This document shows, in pieces, positions 42,816 through 54,272 of a stretch of DNA of 64,000 nucleotides. The stretch's first letter is position 1. Every line of letters begins with the position of its first letter. Source of the stretch: Sthenelais limicola (taxonomy: Eukaryota; Annelida; Polychaeta; Phyllodocida; Sigalionidae); contig OW804095.1 of NCBI GenBank assembly GCA_942159475.1, positions 152,262,808 to 152,326,807 of the forward strand, read 5' to 3'. The notes below the pieces were generated by a model. The model was not told the origin of the DNA and did not search any database. It worked only from the letters and a program-made list of their open reading frames with translations. Both the position numbers and the translations under genes were made by a program.

Positions 42816-43100
42816 TTACTTACAGCACGAAGGGAACATTGTTGAGGCATTGTAGTAATATATCATTTGGGTGTAAATTAAATTCAAATTGGACGCAATA
42901 GGATTTCTTTTAAAAAACAACAACATTGAGTTACACTGAGTTTTTTACATTTAAAATGTGTACGACAGTTCAAGCAAACACAAGCTTCATAGAAATCAAT
43001 TTAGGAATTTAGGTCAATCTATATTTTTAAAAAACAAGCCAAAGACTCCATCACTGTGTGATCCTAAGGACGGCTTTCTAAAGCAATAATAATGCAGTCC

Positions 43101-43437
43101 AATAGGGCAGTTTCATGGGTCACTGCGCATGTTTGTAACAGTGCATGCTAGGATGGATTCAGTTCAAATCTGGCATACAAGTGTATACTTTGCAACATTT
43201 TTAAAAATAAAAAAAGGCATAATATTTTCACCGATATAGTAGCCATGTATGAATATTCAATGGAATACAAAAGCACGATGAGAAAGAGGGAGAACCCTCT
43301 TATCAAATCGTGTACAACACATATATACATTGGAGCACTGATAAAATATTCAATGTTGAAGATAGGATGTTTTCTATAGATTTCACACTGACTTGCAAAT
43401 CAAGATTCAAGATGGCAGACATGTAAATCCCTCTATT
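43101..43437 (+). mobile_element. MITE family E, copy 3 (337 bp)
   Basis: aaTAgggcagtttcatgggtcactgcgcatg... interior 'gtgcatgctaggatggattc'. The right end is 'catgtaaatccctcTAttg'. Confidence 0.75.
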
Positions 43438-44019
43438 GAACCTTACAATAAAGCCTGAAGGTCGCTTCTCAAGTTACGTTAAAAATCATCACTTGATTGC
43501 CTGTGTACTACGACTACATTTTAATAAGCAATGTTATAAAAACATTTATGATCTTCTCACAAGATTAAAATCCAACAAAGATTACTTTTTTTAATGAAAT
43601 GATTTAATATATTGAATTAAAACCTTTTATAAGGTAAATCAAAACCAATACATTCCTAATTAAAGGTGGCCTTTATAGTAAAAGATGTATTGATGCTGTA
43701 AAACAACCTCTTTGTCATCGTATTACTATGGCTCTTATATTACAGAGCGATGCAATGCAATGCAGTAAAAATATTGCTTTTTAATGAATCGATTGCTTCC
43801 TGCTACTACTGTTATTGGTATTGGTGAAAGTGTGATACTAATATAAGTGAGCTTAAAGGAAGGATATGGGTCAGATTTTTAAAATATAATATAGGAAGAC
43901 CCATTTGTCTCAGACAGAATTGACCGACCAATTGTACCACCATCTGCAAATAAAGTTTTTTTAAAGATTTTTTAATTTGAATATAGTAAGGTTTACTCCC
44001 AAGCCTACCTGCCTACCCA
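43438..44019. other. No feature recognised
   Basis: A family B-like end 'gggtcagatttttaaaa' at 43,868 is the only recognisable piece. Confidence 0.4.
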
Positions 44020-44165
44020 ACTATCCTGCCCACCCCTCTCCATCCCCTCAAACTACGCTCTCCACCCCTCCACACCCCTGCCCTCCACACCCCTCCCCAC
44101 CCCTCCACATCCCTCCACCACCCCACCCCTGCCCTCCACACCCCTCCCCACCCCTCCATATCTCC
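44020..44165. repeat. C-rich minisatellite (51-bp step)
   Basis: 'cccctgccctccacacccct' starts at 44,075 and 44,126, embedded in ccctccac-type repeats. Confidence 0.85.
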
Positions 44166-44292
44166 ACTACTGCTATGATATGCTATGTCAAGCCCGTGTA
44201 AAAGACCGGGTGTGTGAGTGAGACGGACTGGAAAAGTACAACAATAAATCGTGCATACTAATATGCAGCCATTGTGTGTTAATGGAAGAGTG

Positions 44293-44370
44293 AACAAGGC
44301 AGTCCGGCAGTGGGTAGGTAACAAGGCAGTCCGGCAGTGGAGAGGTAACAAGGCAGTCCGGCACTGGATA
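44293..44370. repeat. 27-bp tandem repeat, three copies
   Basis: 'aacaaggcagtccggcagtg' starts at 44293, 44320 and 44347. Confidence 0.92.
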
Positions 44371-44902
44371 TAGGTACAGGTTGTGTACATCACTCACACT
44401 TACCAGCACCTCATGTATTGCTGCCATCTAATGCATATATAATACTGTATAAAGGGCATGCACTCACTCCCTACTCTTGTGTATTCATATATATACAATA
44501 TTTCCCGATTAACCTGAACCTTTTTATTCAGAATTTGTATACAGTTGATCCTCCGTAAAATGACAATTGATTCGCAGACAGGCTATATACAGTGTCACTG
44601 GATGTTACAATTAATGGAGTTCAATTACATATCAAGATAATAGCCTCAAGGGCAATAATTCAATAGAGAATAACCATGGTAACCATGGTCTAGCTACATA
44701 AAGCTCTACGAATCAAAGCTACTTGAGAAGAAAGAAAGAAAATTATAATAAAAGCTACACGCAACTGTGTCGTCTGAGCGAAACTACTGGCACTACTTTT
44801 GTTTCATTTCTCTTTAGCTAAACTTTCGGCTAACCTGAACTCTTTGTATTTCATCTTGAATAAAGGTGAGGTGGAAGGAAGTCTACAATATCATAATATT
44901 GT
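44371..44902. other. No feature recognised
   Basis: No supported repeat or gene. Confidence 0.45.
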
Positions 44903-45030
44903 AGGAGGGAAAGAAAAGAGGAGAGAGGGGGAAGGAGGGAGGGAAAGGGAAGGAGGAGGGAAAGGGAAGGAGGAGGGAAAGGGAAGGAGGGGGGAAAGGG
45001 AAGGAGGGGGGAAAAGGGAACAAAAAAGGA
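44903..45030. repeat. Polypurine tract with 17-bp unit
   Basis: gggaaagggaaggagga or a close variant starts at 44941, 44958, 44975, 44992 and 45009. Only A/G for about 110 bp. Confidence 0.92.
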
Positions 45031-45509
45031 GTGGGACGGGTGGACGGAGGAAATGTGCAATACATTTAAAAGGTTTATTTGTACTTACTTACACACAGTA
45101 TAGGCCTGCATGTGTACCATTAAATATTACAGTGTATCACACGGATATAAAAGGGCTTTCAAAGGAAACATTGACGAGATACATTTGTCATAATTTACAG
45201 TGGGGAGAAGATGAAATATCCCGTCCCTCAGTTTAGTCACATCCACCAAACATGAACAGTAGTTACATCTCAGGGGAGATTTCCAGTATCAGGATCACCC
45301 ATAATGTGCATACAGCATATAATCCGATGACAATACTATAATAGTCCCTTCACTTATAAACCTTTTGAACATTTTTATCAAAGCGTTTGGACAAAATAAG
45401 GTTAGTAAAATATTTCTATCTTCTTTATAAAGCTTGTATACAATAGATGCTTCCATCAGGACGGCCGGGACTAATCCCCAGTGGGACTAGTCTTTAGTCT
45501 GTATATAAT
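45031..45509. other. No feature recognised
   Basis: No supported repeat or gene. Confidence 0.45.
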
Positions 45510-45743
45510 GGGTCAGATTTTCAAAAATGTACAATTGGCCTTCACCAGTCCTCTCAAATAACCCAAATCTAAGACGAAAATCAGGTTTAAAATACAGTTC
45601 AAAATAACCAGATAGATTTATTGAATGGATACAATACAGAATACATTCCGACATACCTAGTATGTATCAATTCTCACTCTAATTTAGCAGACTTTGATAG
45701 ATGTGTAGAACCGTAGATTGTGCATTTTCTGAAAATCTGACCC
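45510..45743 (+). mobile_element. MITE family B, copy 9 (234 bp, full)
   Basis: gggtcagattttcaaaaatg at the left, ttttctgaaaatctgaccc at the right. Very close to copy 1, sharing 'aaccagatagatttattgaa'. Confidence 0.85.
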
Positions 45744-45756
45744 ACCATATACGGCT

Positions 45757-46120
45757 GGGACCTGTTGCAGAATAACTCTATATTTAAAATGTTTCTTAAA
45801 GCTGCATTCTCAGCTATTACGACAAAACAGATCTTATCAAATTTGATCATATCATAATTTATATGAAGGTTTAGAAGCCGTATAGCAAAAACAACCAGAT
45901 AGAATCTTCTGAAGTGTTGCCCAATTGACTTTTAGATGCGTTGGAAATAAAGATTGGAACAAAAAGTAAATTTATAGCTTTTGACCGATGTTAACTGAGA
46001 GCGCAGCTTTAAGGTATTTAGTGTTGCTATTATAGGGAATGTCTACTGTAGAAATAGTATGATGTAGGCCTACACCAGGCCTTAGCAAGGAAAGGTAAAG
46101 TTCTAAGAAAAAAACATTTA
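45757..46120 (+). mobile_element. Family J copy interrupted by MITE A
   Basis: 'gggacctgttgcagaataac' and 'atttaaaatgtttc' match J copy 1. MITE A (45,796-46,012) then intervenes, and 'ctactgtagaaatagtatg' and 'aagaaaaaaacatttatttg' continue the J interior. The right TIR is not clear. Confidence 0.45.
45796..46012 (+). mobile_element. MITE family A, copy 8 (217 bp)
   Basis: TTAAagctgcattctcagcta... to ...gttaactgagagcgcagctTTAA. It is inserted at a TTAA inside the diverged J element. Confidence 0.85.
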
Positions 46121-46167
46121 TTTGCTGTGGATAATTCAAATGACATTATGAAGCTTGAAGCTGCTTC

Positions 46168-46285
46168 ATATATTTATACAAGAATTTGAAGTTAAATCGG
46201 CCGAGAGAAGACGAGCTCCAGTGAGCGATGATAAGTGAAAATACCGCAGCAAAGAATTTCGGCGGGCCACCAAAATATTAGAAGC
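46168..46285 (+). repeat. MITE family A, copy 9 (internal fragment)
   Basis: 'tttatacaagaatttgaagt' and 'agtgagcgatgataagtgaa' are family A interior blocks. No TIR. Confidence 0.6.
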
Positions 46286-46560
46286 CCGCGGCAAAGAACG
46301 AAACAAAAAAAGAAGAAACCTTAAGATTTTAGTGTATGAATGTAGTTTAGAGTCAAATATATCTTTTTTTCGTTACTAACAAAGGCCATATTATATATTA
46401 AATAGGTATTTTATTTCCATGTTATATAATACAATATTTGATGGAGATAGTTGAGCACCATCTGTCAAATGACAGCTCATAACGGTTTCAATAAGCACTG
46501 TTGGAGGATATGTAATAGATACAGAAGCCTCCTTAGTTTGCGGCGGTCTGCTTATTATAA

Positions 46561-46795
46561 GGGTCAGATTCTCCCAAAATGTACAATTGCCAGCTATACA
46601 CATTTAGATAATTCTGCTAAATTAGGCTGAAAAATGGTGAATACTGGGTATATCTGAGTATATTCAGTGTCGAATTGATTTATAGTATAAGTTCTGTTAT
46701 GTTAAACTGTATTATGAAGCTCATTTCTGTCTTGAATTTGGGTTATTTGAGAGAATAAAGGAAGGCGAATTGTACATTTTCAGAAAATCTGACCC
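46561..46795 (-). mobile_element. MITE family B, copy 10
   Basis: Orientation opposite to copy 1 (interior 'gggttatttgagagaataaa'). Both gggtcag/ctgaccc ends are present. The flanks ATAA/ATAT agree at three of four positions. Confidence 0.82.
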
Positions 46796-46856
46796 ATATA
46801 CACTTCTATTGCCACTCTATATCTCAGTGCATAAAGGCCACCCGCCACCACCCTCA

Positions 46857-47090
46857 GGGTCAGATCGTCAGAAAATGTACAATTCACCTTTACCAATCGT
46901 CTCAAATAACCCACATTTAAGACGAAAATCAGGTTCAAAATAAGTTGAACATTACCAGACAGATTTATTGAATAAATACAATACAAAATACACTCAGATA
47001 TAGGCATTATTTATCATTTTTCACTCTAATTTAGCAGAATTTGAGAGATGTGCAGAACAGTAGATTGTGCATTTTCTAAAAGTCTGACCC
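46857..47090 (+). mobile_element. MITE family B, copy 11
   Basis: Both ends are intact and it is flanked by CTCA on each side (4-bp TSD). It lies 61 bp from copy 10 in opposite orientation. Confidence 0.85.
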
Positions 47091-47118
47091 CTCACTACTG
47101 TTCACATATATGGAGCAA

Positions 47119-47326
47119 GTCGACTGAAAATATACAATTCACCTTCACAAATCCTCTCAAATTTCAGAGAAAAAATGAGTTTCAAAATATAGTTCAACAT
47201 AACCGATGAGATCGTTTAAATCAACGCAATACTAAATACACTAAAATATACCTAATGACAATTTTAAGTCTATTTGAGCAGAATTAAGTGAATGTGTACA
47301 GTTGCAATTTTCTGCTGATCTGATCC
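47119..47326 (+). mobile_element. MITE family B, copy 12 (degenerate)
   Basis: 'gaaaatatacaattcacctt' and 'attttctgctgatctgat'. The TIRs are eroded. Confidence 0.6.
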
Positions 47327-47329
47327 TTA

Positions 47330-47725
47330 TATGTGATGAGCTCCAGGAAAATTGGATATTGAGATATCATCATATTTGAATACATGAGACCAAGCCGATT
47401 CCAATGAATATAAACATAAAGGACATTTAACAAGTACTTTTATCTTTTTAGTTAGATATTTTCATTTTTGAAAAAAAAAGTTTGCAATATTTCTGAGGCA
47501 AAAAGTACCAGTAAAGTATCTAAATATACTCAATAGAATGATTTAAGAAACGTACTGATATAATCAATAAACAGTCTTGAACTTTGGTAAATGTTTTCAC
47601 ACAACCACAAGGACTAGAAACCCCAAAAATGAAAATATTCCAACAAAGAGATCTTGTAAGTAAACGACTTTGAAAAACACAAATTTTGCGACTTGTGACT
47701 CATTTTCCTGAAACACATCACATAT
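47330..47725 (+). mobile_element. MITE family D, copy 4 (396 bp)
   Basis: TAtgtgatgagctccaggaaa, with the left TIR shortened by a deletion. Right end 'gcgacttgtgactcatttt', cctgaaacacatcacaTA. It begins 3 bp after MITE B copy 12. Confidence 0.82.
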
Positions 47726-48524
47726 ACCCTAGCCCCAATAGAGAATGAGTGACCCAGGAGTGACCAGTCCTGCTTTTCCCATTATAGAGACGTGCTAAAG
47801 TGCAGGCTGATGTCCTGGAGACCATCTATATAACCTCTGCCAATATCAACTCAATATCTATTGATGGTCAACCTTCACTTTCCTCACAACTCCTTTTTTA
47901 AAAACATTTTTACCAGGAATAGATCAGCGCAATGGTGGCCCTCCTCTAGTACCCGGGGGGTGGATGGGTGGGTGACAACCCCTGCCCTCTGCATTCACTG
48001 TAGACCTATGGATATATAGATTGAAGGCTTTTTCTTCTAAGGGTATAATATAAATCATGAGAGGGGTCGGGTAGAAGGTGTGTAGATAACTCGGTGACTT
48101 CCTTATTCCTGTGTCCAACTCTCAAACCTTGTTCTTCCAATAGATCAAGGAGCCTTCAGTCCTCGTAGTTTGTGCTTTTAAAGGCTCACCTTAACCCAGG
48201 GCCAAGTAAGAACCATGACTCTCATGGTCAGGGTCTGATATTGGTATTTTAATATGCTTAATATGCCCTGATCTTTTATTCCAAGAATGAGTGATAAGTT
48301 CAGTAAGACTTTCAAATATTGAATATTCAAATTTAGGTTCTATATTCACTGCCACGTTGCTATGTATACGTATATAGTACACTGTAATATTACCTGAATA
48401 AAGAATTTCTAAAGGATATAGTATAGTTGTAAGAGATTTAGAATTAACTATCTGTAATAAATTAAATGATTCATGGGTACAAATCTGTATAATTTATTGC
48501 AAAGAGTACATGAGGTGATGAAAT
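47726..48524. other. No feature recognised
   Basis: 'agagatttagaattaacta' near 48,433 echoes the LINE 3' end at 14,095; otherwise nothing. Confidence 0.4.
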
Positions 48525-48760
48525 GGGTCAAATTTTCAAAAAAATGTACAATTGGCAGCTCTACACATTTAAGACATTCTCCTAAATTAGGCTGAAAAAG
48601 GAAGAATACTGGGTATATCTGAGTATATTTGGTATCGCATTGATTTAAGGTATCAGTTCTGTTATGTTAAACTGCATTTTGAAGCTCATTTTTGTCTTAA
48701 ATGTGGGTTATTTGAGAGGATTGGTGAAGGTGAATTGTACATTTTCTGAAAATCCGACCC
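48525..48760 (-). mobile_element. MITE family B, copy 13 (236 bp)
   Basis: gggtcaaattttcaaaaaaa to ...attttctgaaaatccgaccc; reverse-type interior. The flanks AAAT/AAGT differ at one position. Confidence 0.83.
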
Positions 48761-49554
48761 AAGTATTGCCAACCTGAGGCTGACAACACTGTTCTTGTAA
48801 TGAAAGCTTGTGTAAAGAATACATTCAATCCATCAATTCTCAATTGGTCAAAGCATAGTGCCAACTTTCATTAGTTTGACGCTTGGGTTGTCCAGAAGTA
48901 ATAATGTTCTATAGTTTAGATTAAATCATTTTTCATTCTCATATTTCATTGTTTTCCAATAAAACTATGTGAATTTATGGCCGTACCAGTCGGGCCTGTC
49001 TCTTTGGAATCGATGGTCGTCTAATCAATGCAAATATCACCTGCAAAAGAATATTAATAACCCAGAGAATAGACAAAGTTTTGAGGGTGTATTGCACTTG
49101 AACTGCTCGACCACGTCAGTCTCCCCCAGCTAGCTTTAAGTCAATTCATTTCGATTTTAGACTTCCAGATGCAGATAACCTTAATCTAAACTTTTATTTG
49201 ATATATAACACATAATTATATCATAATTGTATAAAAGCAGCTGACAAACTCAACTTATGTTTATTGAGTCAACAACATTGCATCTAAATGAAAAGCTTGA
49301 TATTATAGGTTATGGAAATCGGTACAACTGACATTACATTACTGTTTTATCTGCATAGATAGGTTATTTATGTAACTGCACTGTGTAGCACAAGATTACC
49401 ATTATAAATCATGAGTGAACTCCATGCACTTGCACCATCTCTCTATATACTTAATACTAATCATTGCATTGACTAACTACAACTTAAATGAACCCCAAAA
49501 TAAAAAATTGACTGTATGACAACAGCACCAGACACATACAGTAAAGTGTTTTAT
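48761..49554. other. No feature recognised
   Basis: No supported repeat or gene. Confidence 0.45.
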
Positions 49555-49620
49555 TTTTTATTTTTGAAAATATTTTATTCAGGTCATAGACATTTTCATA
49601 CATATATATAGTACAAATAT
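49555..49620 (-). repeat. Possible LINE 3' end
   Basis: On the minus strand 'gacctgaataaaatattttc' runs into an A/T tail. Too short to assign. Confidence 0.3.
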
Positions 49621-49658
49621 TCTCGGAATAGCCTGATTTTATCCTATTTATATTTACT

Positions 49659-49884
49659 GGGTAAGATTTTCAGAAAATGCACCATCTACAGTTCTACAGA
49701 TCTATCAAATTAGAGTGTGAATTGATAAATACTAGATATATCTGAATGTATTCTGTATTGTATTCATTCAACAAACCTGTCTGGCTATGTTGAACTGAAT
49801 TTTAAACCTGATTTTCGTCTTAGATTTAGGTTATTTGAGAGGATTGGTGAAGGCCAAGTGTACATTTTGTGAAAATCTGTCCCC
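49659..49884 (-). mobile_element. MITE family B, copy 14
   Basis: 'gtaagattttcagaaaatgc' to 'acattttgtgaaaatctgt' then cccc; interior 'aggttatttgagaggattgg'. Confidence 0.75.
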
Positions 49885-51115
49885 TATATTAAAGATATGC
49901 TTGCAGTTTAGACATGTATAAACATTCCTATTCACCAGCGCAGTGCTCTCACACGTTGACCATTATTAATACAACAAAATATTGGAGAAACTTTCACATT
50001 GTTGTTATGCATTTTTACATTTCTTCTTGAGTGTACCCTCCCCCCTCCCCCATTTCCCTCCCCCCCCCCCCAAAAAAAAGAAGAAAAATAAAAAAATAAT
50101 AAGGTTGCCTGTATCATACTGCCACTAGAAATACATCTCTCTCGCCAATAACAAATCTGTTAGGCAGAGAAGAGGACAGTCATCGCTTTCAGCCACAATC
50201 ACCAGATTGCAATTTTTCTCCCAGCACGAAACTGAGATGGAAATTCCTTGAGCGGATCCAATATACGACCTTTTTATTCCGGCTTTATATGCCTGCGATT
50301 GTGATATAGCAGATAGAAATGATATGACTATTGTATGCGCGGAACCATTGAACACTCGGCCCGGATGGCTATCATGCTATTGCATGGCTTCCTATCACTA
50401 AACCATTTCTCCTCCTTCTCCTCTCCTGCCTTTTCTTTAGGATATCGATCATCTAGTCAGAATGGGTCAGGAATCTTGTTAGGTTGGTGCTATATCTCAT
50501 GGCAATTTTAGGGGAATATGCTTTTTAGACCAAAATGGTAATACCTATTTAGAAATGTATTGTAATGATTTGTAGTACGTAATATCATAGTGCATATGTG
50601 TCTAAAATGTTAGTCAATATGACTGTGTAATATTATATTGATATTGCCAGATATCTTAATTTAATATGATATGCTTATAGATTTATAATGAGATTATCTA
50701 GATGTCAGATATAGCTGAGACTATTACAAAATGTAAGGTGTTATAGCTGAATAAACAATTTAATGATAATAATAAAAGGTGAAAGATTATTTTTGTATCA
50801 AGGTTCGTGTTGATGTGTACAGGGATATTAAAATGCATGAAAGAGGTCTTTCAATTAAATCAAATATTTAAGTTATATTTTCTGAACCGTACTACACGAT
50901 CATTTATAACCAAGATACCTCCATTAAACCTGTGTTTCAGATTGTTTAATAGGTTTTTATTGCATACAATTTCGTGGGCAAGTCCCGATATTCTCATGCG
51001 ATACGAATAAGGTATGTGGAAGATGATAGGTTTCTGACACATTCTAACAATCATTTCCTTCTCCAAATACGAGTGGTATTACCTGAAGCCTCGCAACGTA
51101 GACATACATATAGAT
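49885..51115. other. Poly-C run; otherwise no feature
   Basis: C-runs at 50,040-50,075. The 50,110-50,460 segment is less AT-rich and open for 76 codons on the minus strand without a known motif. Confidence 0.4.
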
Positions 51116-51205
51116 TATATATATGCCTCTACATGTAATTTGTATACATATATATTTGTTAATATATAGAGAGAAAGGGAGACAGATATATATAGAGAGA
51201 GACTA
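51104..51205. repeat. TA- and GA-rich simple sequence
   Basis: tatatatgc, tatatattt and gagagaga runs. Confidence 0.8.
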
Positions 51206-51486
51206 TAATCCCTCATCAAAACGTAGTTCAATATTTGTTTCAAAAGGGCCATAAGGTATTTTATGACGATTTTGAAAAATAGGAATCCATGTCCATAGTT
51301 TAGTACAACCTACAGTGTTAGCTATATAAGTAGGTCAGATCACCAGACATGTAATAGAGAGATTGAGGCCTGACCTTGAGCCTGGGGCACCCTAGCCCTT
51401 TTACCCATTATTGCTACTATGGGTGCCATGACGGGAGACCCACTGGGCACTACATATATACGGAAAGGGTCTGTGATGAAACATGT

Positions 51487-51721
51487 GGGTCAGATTTCCA
51501 GAAAATGTACAATTCCACTTCGCCAATCTTCCCGAATAACCCAAATTTCAGACGAAAATAAACTTCAAAATACAGTTCAACCTAACCAAACAGATTGCTA
51601 AAATCAAGGCAATGCAGAGTATACTTGAATTTATCTAGTATTGGCCAAATTGCAGCCTAATTTAGCAGAATTTACTAAATGTGTACAGCTGCCAATTGTA
51701 CATTTTCTGAAAATCTGACCC
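51487..51721 (+). mobile_element. MITE family B, copy 15 (235 bp, ATGT TSD)
   Basis: gggtcagatttccagaaaat to ...attttctgaaaatctgaccc, flanked by ATGT on both sides. Confidence 0.87.
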
Positions 51722-51956
51722 ATGTATTGTACTCAAGGTGTATTAATGATCACTCACTCACCCACTAAGCAGTCTAATTAAACAGATTACAAACCTATCA
51801 CACATCACCTCATCTCATTATCATGTACTACTGGCACATTACTCATCACCAATAGGTTAAAAATAATATCTGTGTATATGTATATGAAGCAGCCTTATGC
51901 TCCTTTTCCCCACTACTTCTACAGGACAACACTTCTGTCAAATCAGAATCAGACAA

Positions 51957-52362
51957 ATCCTTCAAAATGACTTTTAGATCGGTTGGAAAAGAACTGAACA
52001 AAACGTAGAAAATCTTCAGTTGTTCACCGACTTTTACAGTGACTGCAACTTAAACATCCATGGCAAAGACAATCTTACCGATTCACTCATATTATGACTT
52101 ATAGGACTGGATTTATCTATTTATCTATATTCTGCTGCTGTTGTATGTTCATACAAGAATTTAAAGACGAATCAGCCGCAAGTGAGCGATAATAAGTGAA
52201 GCCACTACATAAATTCATGAAGATCTTGCTGTAGCGAAAGCAATCTGACAAATCCTCCAAAATTACCTTTAGATGGGTTGGAAAAGAACTGAACCAAAGA
52301 ATAGAAAATCTTAAGCTGTTCACCAATTTTTACAGAGACTGCAACTTTAACATCCATGGCAG
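51957..52362 (+). mobile_element. Two partial MITE A copies in tandem (296-bp step)
   Basis: 'gactgcaact(t)taacatccatggc' occurs at 52,041 and 52,337. Between them lies family A interior in order: 'ttactcat'-type module, 'ctgctgctgttgtatg', 'gagcgataataagtgaagcc', 'gatgggttggaaaagaactg'. The left TIR is missing from both units. Confidence 0.65.
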
Positions 52363-52444
52363 GGAAAGACAGAAGTATGGCATCATGGGAACACAAGCTT
52401 TCCAATAGACATTGCCAGGAACAAGACAATATCAGCCACACCGT

Positions 52445-52530
52445 CCCGGGTGGAGTGGGACCAGGCTCAACAGCCCCGGGTGGAGTGGGACCAGGCTCAA
52501 CAGCCCCGGGTGGAGTGGGACCAGGCTTTC
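52445..52530. repeat. 30-bp tandem repeat, ~2.8 copies
   Basis: 'cccgggtggagtgggaccag' starts at 52445, 52475 and 52505. In one frame it reads Pro-Gly-Gly-Val-Gly-Pro-Gly-Ser-Thr-Ala inside an 80-codon open frame (52,356-52,598). That frame starts in MITE A sequence and is not believed to be a gene. Confidence 0.9.
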
Positions 52531-52777
52531 ATGTGCGGGTATCACAGAAGATGAAGAAGTCCCCCCGACGCCTCGCAAGGCCTGATAAAGATAAATAGTT
52601 CTGAAGATTCTTTTTTTTTCTGTCTTTGAGAAAACATTGTTATGATGTGATCTTTCTTAGCCACCGTGGATTTCTGCTTGGTGATGTGAAGATTTATTGA
52701 ATAGATTTCATTTTAGGTTGTTTTTTCTAATCATTTCCTAAAGCATGATACTGGATGTGTTGTTGTTCTTCAGCCCA

Positions 52778-52954
52778 TTCTAAATATTGCAAACATTTGT
52801 TTTCAAAACTAAAAATATCAAACTTAAAATATAGAAATAGTTATTAGTCCTTCTATTTTACTATCATTGGAATCAGCTTGATCTCAAATATAATGATATC
52901 TCAAGATCCATCCTTTGCGACTTGTTACTCATTTTCCTGTAACACATCAAATAT
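52778..52954 (+). repeat. MITE family D, right half
   Basis: 'attgcaaacatttgttttca', 'ggaatcagcttgatctca' and 'tcattttcctgtaacacatc'. The left half is missing. Confidence 0.7.
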
Positions 52955-53679
52955 TACTAATAAAGCCTGGACTCCATTAAGCCGTGTTTCCAGTGTTAAC
53001 AGGGCTGCATGCCCAAGACACCCGGCATATCTTTATCTGCCCAGTGGACCCAAGGCTTTATCCAGGCTTAACTTCCTTCCATATTCTACATTTTGCTTTA
53101 ATATAAAACCCTTTTGTCTACATTTTGTATGAATGGATGTTTCTATAGTTTCTTTTTAACAGAAGCTTAAAAGGAACCTATAGATTCATTAGATTAAGCC
53201 TCTTTTTCTCTCAGATAATAAGACAATGTCATGATAATATTTTCTATTAAATCTTAATAACTACACCAACACAAGGATGCATACTCTTCACTATGGTAGG
53301 AAATAATAGAAATCGACCGTCCGGCGTTCCGGCATTTTTCAAAAAAAGGTTGTCATTTTTAGGTGACAGGAGCCGTTTTCAATTTCATCAAGAACATTAA
53401 ATTATTCAGCAGGCAAAACAAATATTAAAGTTGAAGCGACCGGGGAAATGTTTTGGAGGATTGTCCAGAATCTAGGAACTTCTTTCTTGGAGGAGGCTGG
53501 GGAGGGGGCTTCCTTTCTGGTGACATGAAAAAAAAAGAATTTTCTTTCACCGATTTTGATGAAAAGATCATAAAATCAATTTGCAGGAATAATGGAATCA
53601 GAATGTACATGGGCATTTAAAATATGGAGAAAATAACTTGGAAAACATAATGTTTTCTCAGTCTTCACGACTCTTTCTC
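52955..53679. other. No feature recognised
   Basis: A minus-strand open frame near 53,425-53,616 contains a short Pro-rich stretch but has no supporting context. Confidence 0.4.
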
Positions 53680-54040
53680 TCGTTCTACCCCCTTCCCTCC
53701 CTCCCTTATTGTCTCTATCTATCTCTCCTATTTGTTCCTTTCTCTATCCCTATTTCTTCTTCTCTTTCTGTCGCTCTATCATCTCCATCTATCTATCTCT
53801 CTGTCCTCTCTCCCTCTTTCTTTCTCTCCCCTATCTCTTCAGTCTCTCTGTCTCTTTGTCTCTCCCTCTGTCTTTCTCTCCTCCGTATTTCCCTCTTTCT
53901 CATCTCTATCACACACACCTTATCCTCCACTGCCTGCCCTTTTAGCTCTATCTTTCTCTACTCACTCTCTCTCTCCCCATCTACCCTTCCCCTCCCCTGT
54001 CTTGCATCCTCCATCTCCCCTCCCTCCCCCTTTCAGTGTC
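53680..54040. repeat. Polypyrimidine tract (~360 bp)
   Basis: C/T-dominated plus strand (ctctctgtc, ccctccctc) with few interruptions. Ser/Leu open frames are artefacts. Confidence 0.92.
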
Positions 54041-54089
54041 TCCAACGCTGTTTAAGAAGATTATTTTTAAGTTAAAAGTTGTCTCCACG

Positions 54090-54272
54090 CCCAGTGCCTA
54101 ACTGCAAGTTATTGCTAGTGTAAACAAGCAGGACTAGTGCCGTAAAATTCCAGCTCTGCAATAATGTCTAGTTCTCCTCACTTCCAGGGTCCTATTCTAT
54201 GGAATAACATCCCCCCACGCATAGAAATGCAAACTTGGCCAGAAATCAGTAAATATTTAAAAGAATCACTGT
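54090..54272 (+). pseudogene. LINE reverse transcriptase extreme C-terminus
   Basis: The last frame reads SSSPHFQGPILWNNIPPRIE, continues MQTWPEISKYLKESL and stops at about 54,271. This matches the conserved end of CR1/L2-type RTs, 'F.GP.LWN.IP..I......FK..LK..L'. Just upstream, in another frame, TSAVKFQLCNN resembles the segment that normally precedes it, implying a frameshift near 54,160. No other RT motifs remain. It lies directly after the polypyrimidine tract. Confidence 0.6.

Noticed and set aside
52356..52598. 80-codon frame with repeated GGVGPGSTAP
   Set aside because: Starts in MITE A sequence and is dominated by a three-unit 30-bp DNA repeat. No signal or start context.
53425..53616. 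Minus-strand frame with a proline-rich stretch (RKPPPQPPPRKK)
   Set aside because: Short, no homologous motif, and derived from a locally purine-rich stretch (ggaggaggctggggaggggg). No gene context.
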